Origin: Chloroflexota bacterium | Lineage (GTDB): Bacteria > Chloroflexota > Anaerolineae > J102 | Assembly (NCBI GenBank): GCA_013152695.1 | Contig: JAADFV010000433.1 | Span: 1-13,100 of the forward strand | Direction of reading: 5' to 3' | DNA: 13,100 bases | In this document: piece after piece, positions 12,588 through 13,100 of the stretch | Layout: each line of letters starts with the position of its first letter | How positions within the stretch are numbered: position 1 is the first letter of the stretch | Notes under the pieces: generated by a model | What the model saw: only the letters and a program-made list of their open reading frames with translations | Databases searched by the model: none | What the model was told of the DNA's origin: nothing | Translations under genes and position numbers: made by a program

Positions 12588-13100
12588 TAAGCTAATCCCA
12601 GGACTTCGTTATCAAGACGTTGGAAAAATTCGACCATAAAACGGTGTCGTTCCGCGGCAATGTCACGGGCAGTTGCGGTGAACATGCCTGCTGCCAACCC
12701 CTCTAATTTGCAGAGAAATTCGTGAACCGGTGTGTAAACGGCGTTTCCTCCCCATTGCTGGCGGTACTGGCGGCGGTCGGAACCAATTTCTGCCCTGATT
12801 TCGGCCAGGGAGGCTGTCCACAAGCGGTTGTTATGATGCCCGGCAAAAGCGTAGACGCGAGCGATGCCAATGGCGCCGATAGCGTCCAGCTTGTCGGCAT
12901 CACACAAGCATTGGGCTTCGAGGGTTTGCGGTTGGGGTGGCAGGCTAAAGCGGTGTGCTTCGATGCAATGGGCGACGGCATCGACAAAAGGGGCCGGCAT
13001 ATCGGCGAGAATTTTACGGGCGCGGCGGGCACCGGCAAGATGATGGTCGGGCTCGAGACGGGCGCAGTCGTGCAGGAGGCCGGCGGTACGAACGATGACT
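12587..13100 (-). CDS. HD-domain metal-dependent phosphohydrolase (YedJ-like), N-terminus outside window
   Basis: The frame is open to the window edge (first full codon 13099-13097), giving 170 visible residues; the true start is upstream. 'TAGLLHDCARLEPDHHLAGA' (5-24) holds the HD dyad His10-Asp11, and 'CDADKLDAIGAIGIARV' is the second metal-site helix that defines the YedJ-like HD family. The C-terminal part has 'YTPVHEFLCKLEGL' and 'ERHRFMVEFFQRLDNEV', again typical. This family is a cytoplasmic phosphohydrolase; several members act on nucleotides. It lies directly upstream of, and overlaps by one base, the YjjG-like nucleotidase, which fits a joint role in nucleotide clean-up (inference). 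The first HD-ligand histidine expected upstream cannot be checked here. Confidence 0.9.
   Translation of the reverse strand, partial: VIVRTAGLLHDCARLEPDHHLAGARRARKILADMPAPFVDAVAHCIEAHRFSLPPQPQTLEAQCLCDADKLDAIGAIGIARVYAFAGHHNNRLWTASLAEIRAEIGSDRRQYRQQWGGNAVYTPVHEFLCKLEGLAAGMFTATARDIAAERHRFMVEFFQRLDNEVLGLA

Overview
The window reads as a bacterial chromosome segment of moderately high GC with ordinary codon use. Product set and protein style suggest a Chloroflexota-type organism: a long GT39-like membrane protein with a C-terminal beta domain, a NEW3-domain exported protein with its own ABC exporter, DUF3467, and an aconitase-X small subunit. This taxonomic guess is inference, because no rRNA or multi-gene marker block is present. 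I see no phage genes, transposase, CRISPR array or plasmid functions, so this looks like core and mildly accessory chromosome.

Left part (1-3820, + strand): the C-terminal end of a cyclic amidohydrolase overlaps by ATGA a 54-residue coiled-coil protein. Then comes a three-gene unit: a signal-peptide, membrane-anchored NEW3-type protein, an ABC ATPase and an ABC-2 type permease, closed by a clear intrinsic terminator. Next (3977-4931) is a secreted protein made of helical 'GLITQEQAD' repeats, followed by two tandem hairpins, the second a good terminator. A GT39-like glycosyltransferase lies on the minus strand (4999-7008), convergent with the repeat protein. It is divergent from trpC, and its predicted promoter sits so close to the ATG that the mRNA may be leaderless.

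Middle (7139-9938): trpC (indole-3-glycerol-phosphate synthase) and a DUF554/YqgA membrane protein form a probable + strand pair that converges, with a 4-base stop-codon overlap, on a DUF3467 gene. Upstream of DUF3467 is a candidate 59-residue cysteine-containing ORF with a strong ribosome binding site, preceded by a nested inverted repeat. infA (IF-1, TTG start) runs the other way, followed by tRNA-Val(TAC) with its own promoter and terminator.

Right part (10029-13100): selA (L-seryl-tRNA(Sec) selenium transferase) is followed 35 bases later by a stand-alone DUF126/aconitase-X small subunit. On the minus strand an HD-domain hydrolase (cut by the window edge) overlaps by one base a YjjG-like HAD nucleotidase. 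selA implies that the organism makes selenoproteins; the AcnX small subunit implies a large subunit encoded elsewhere. The less explained items are the NEW3-ABC module, the nested repeat with the small Cys ORF, and the orphan DUF126 gene.
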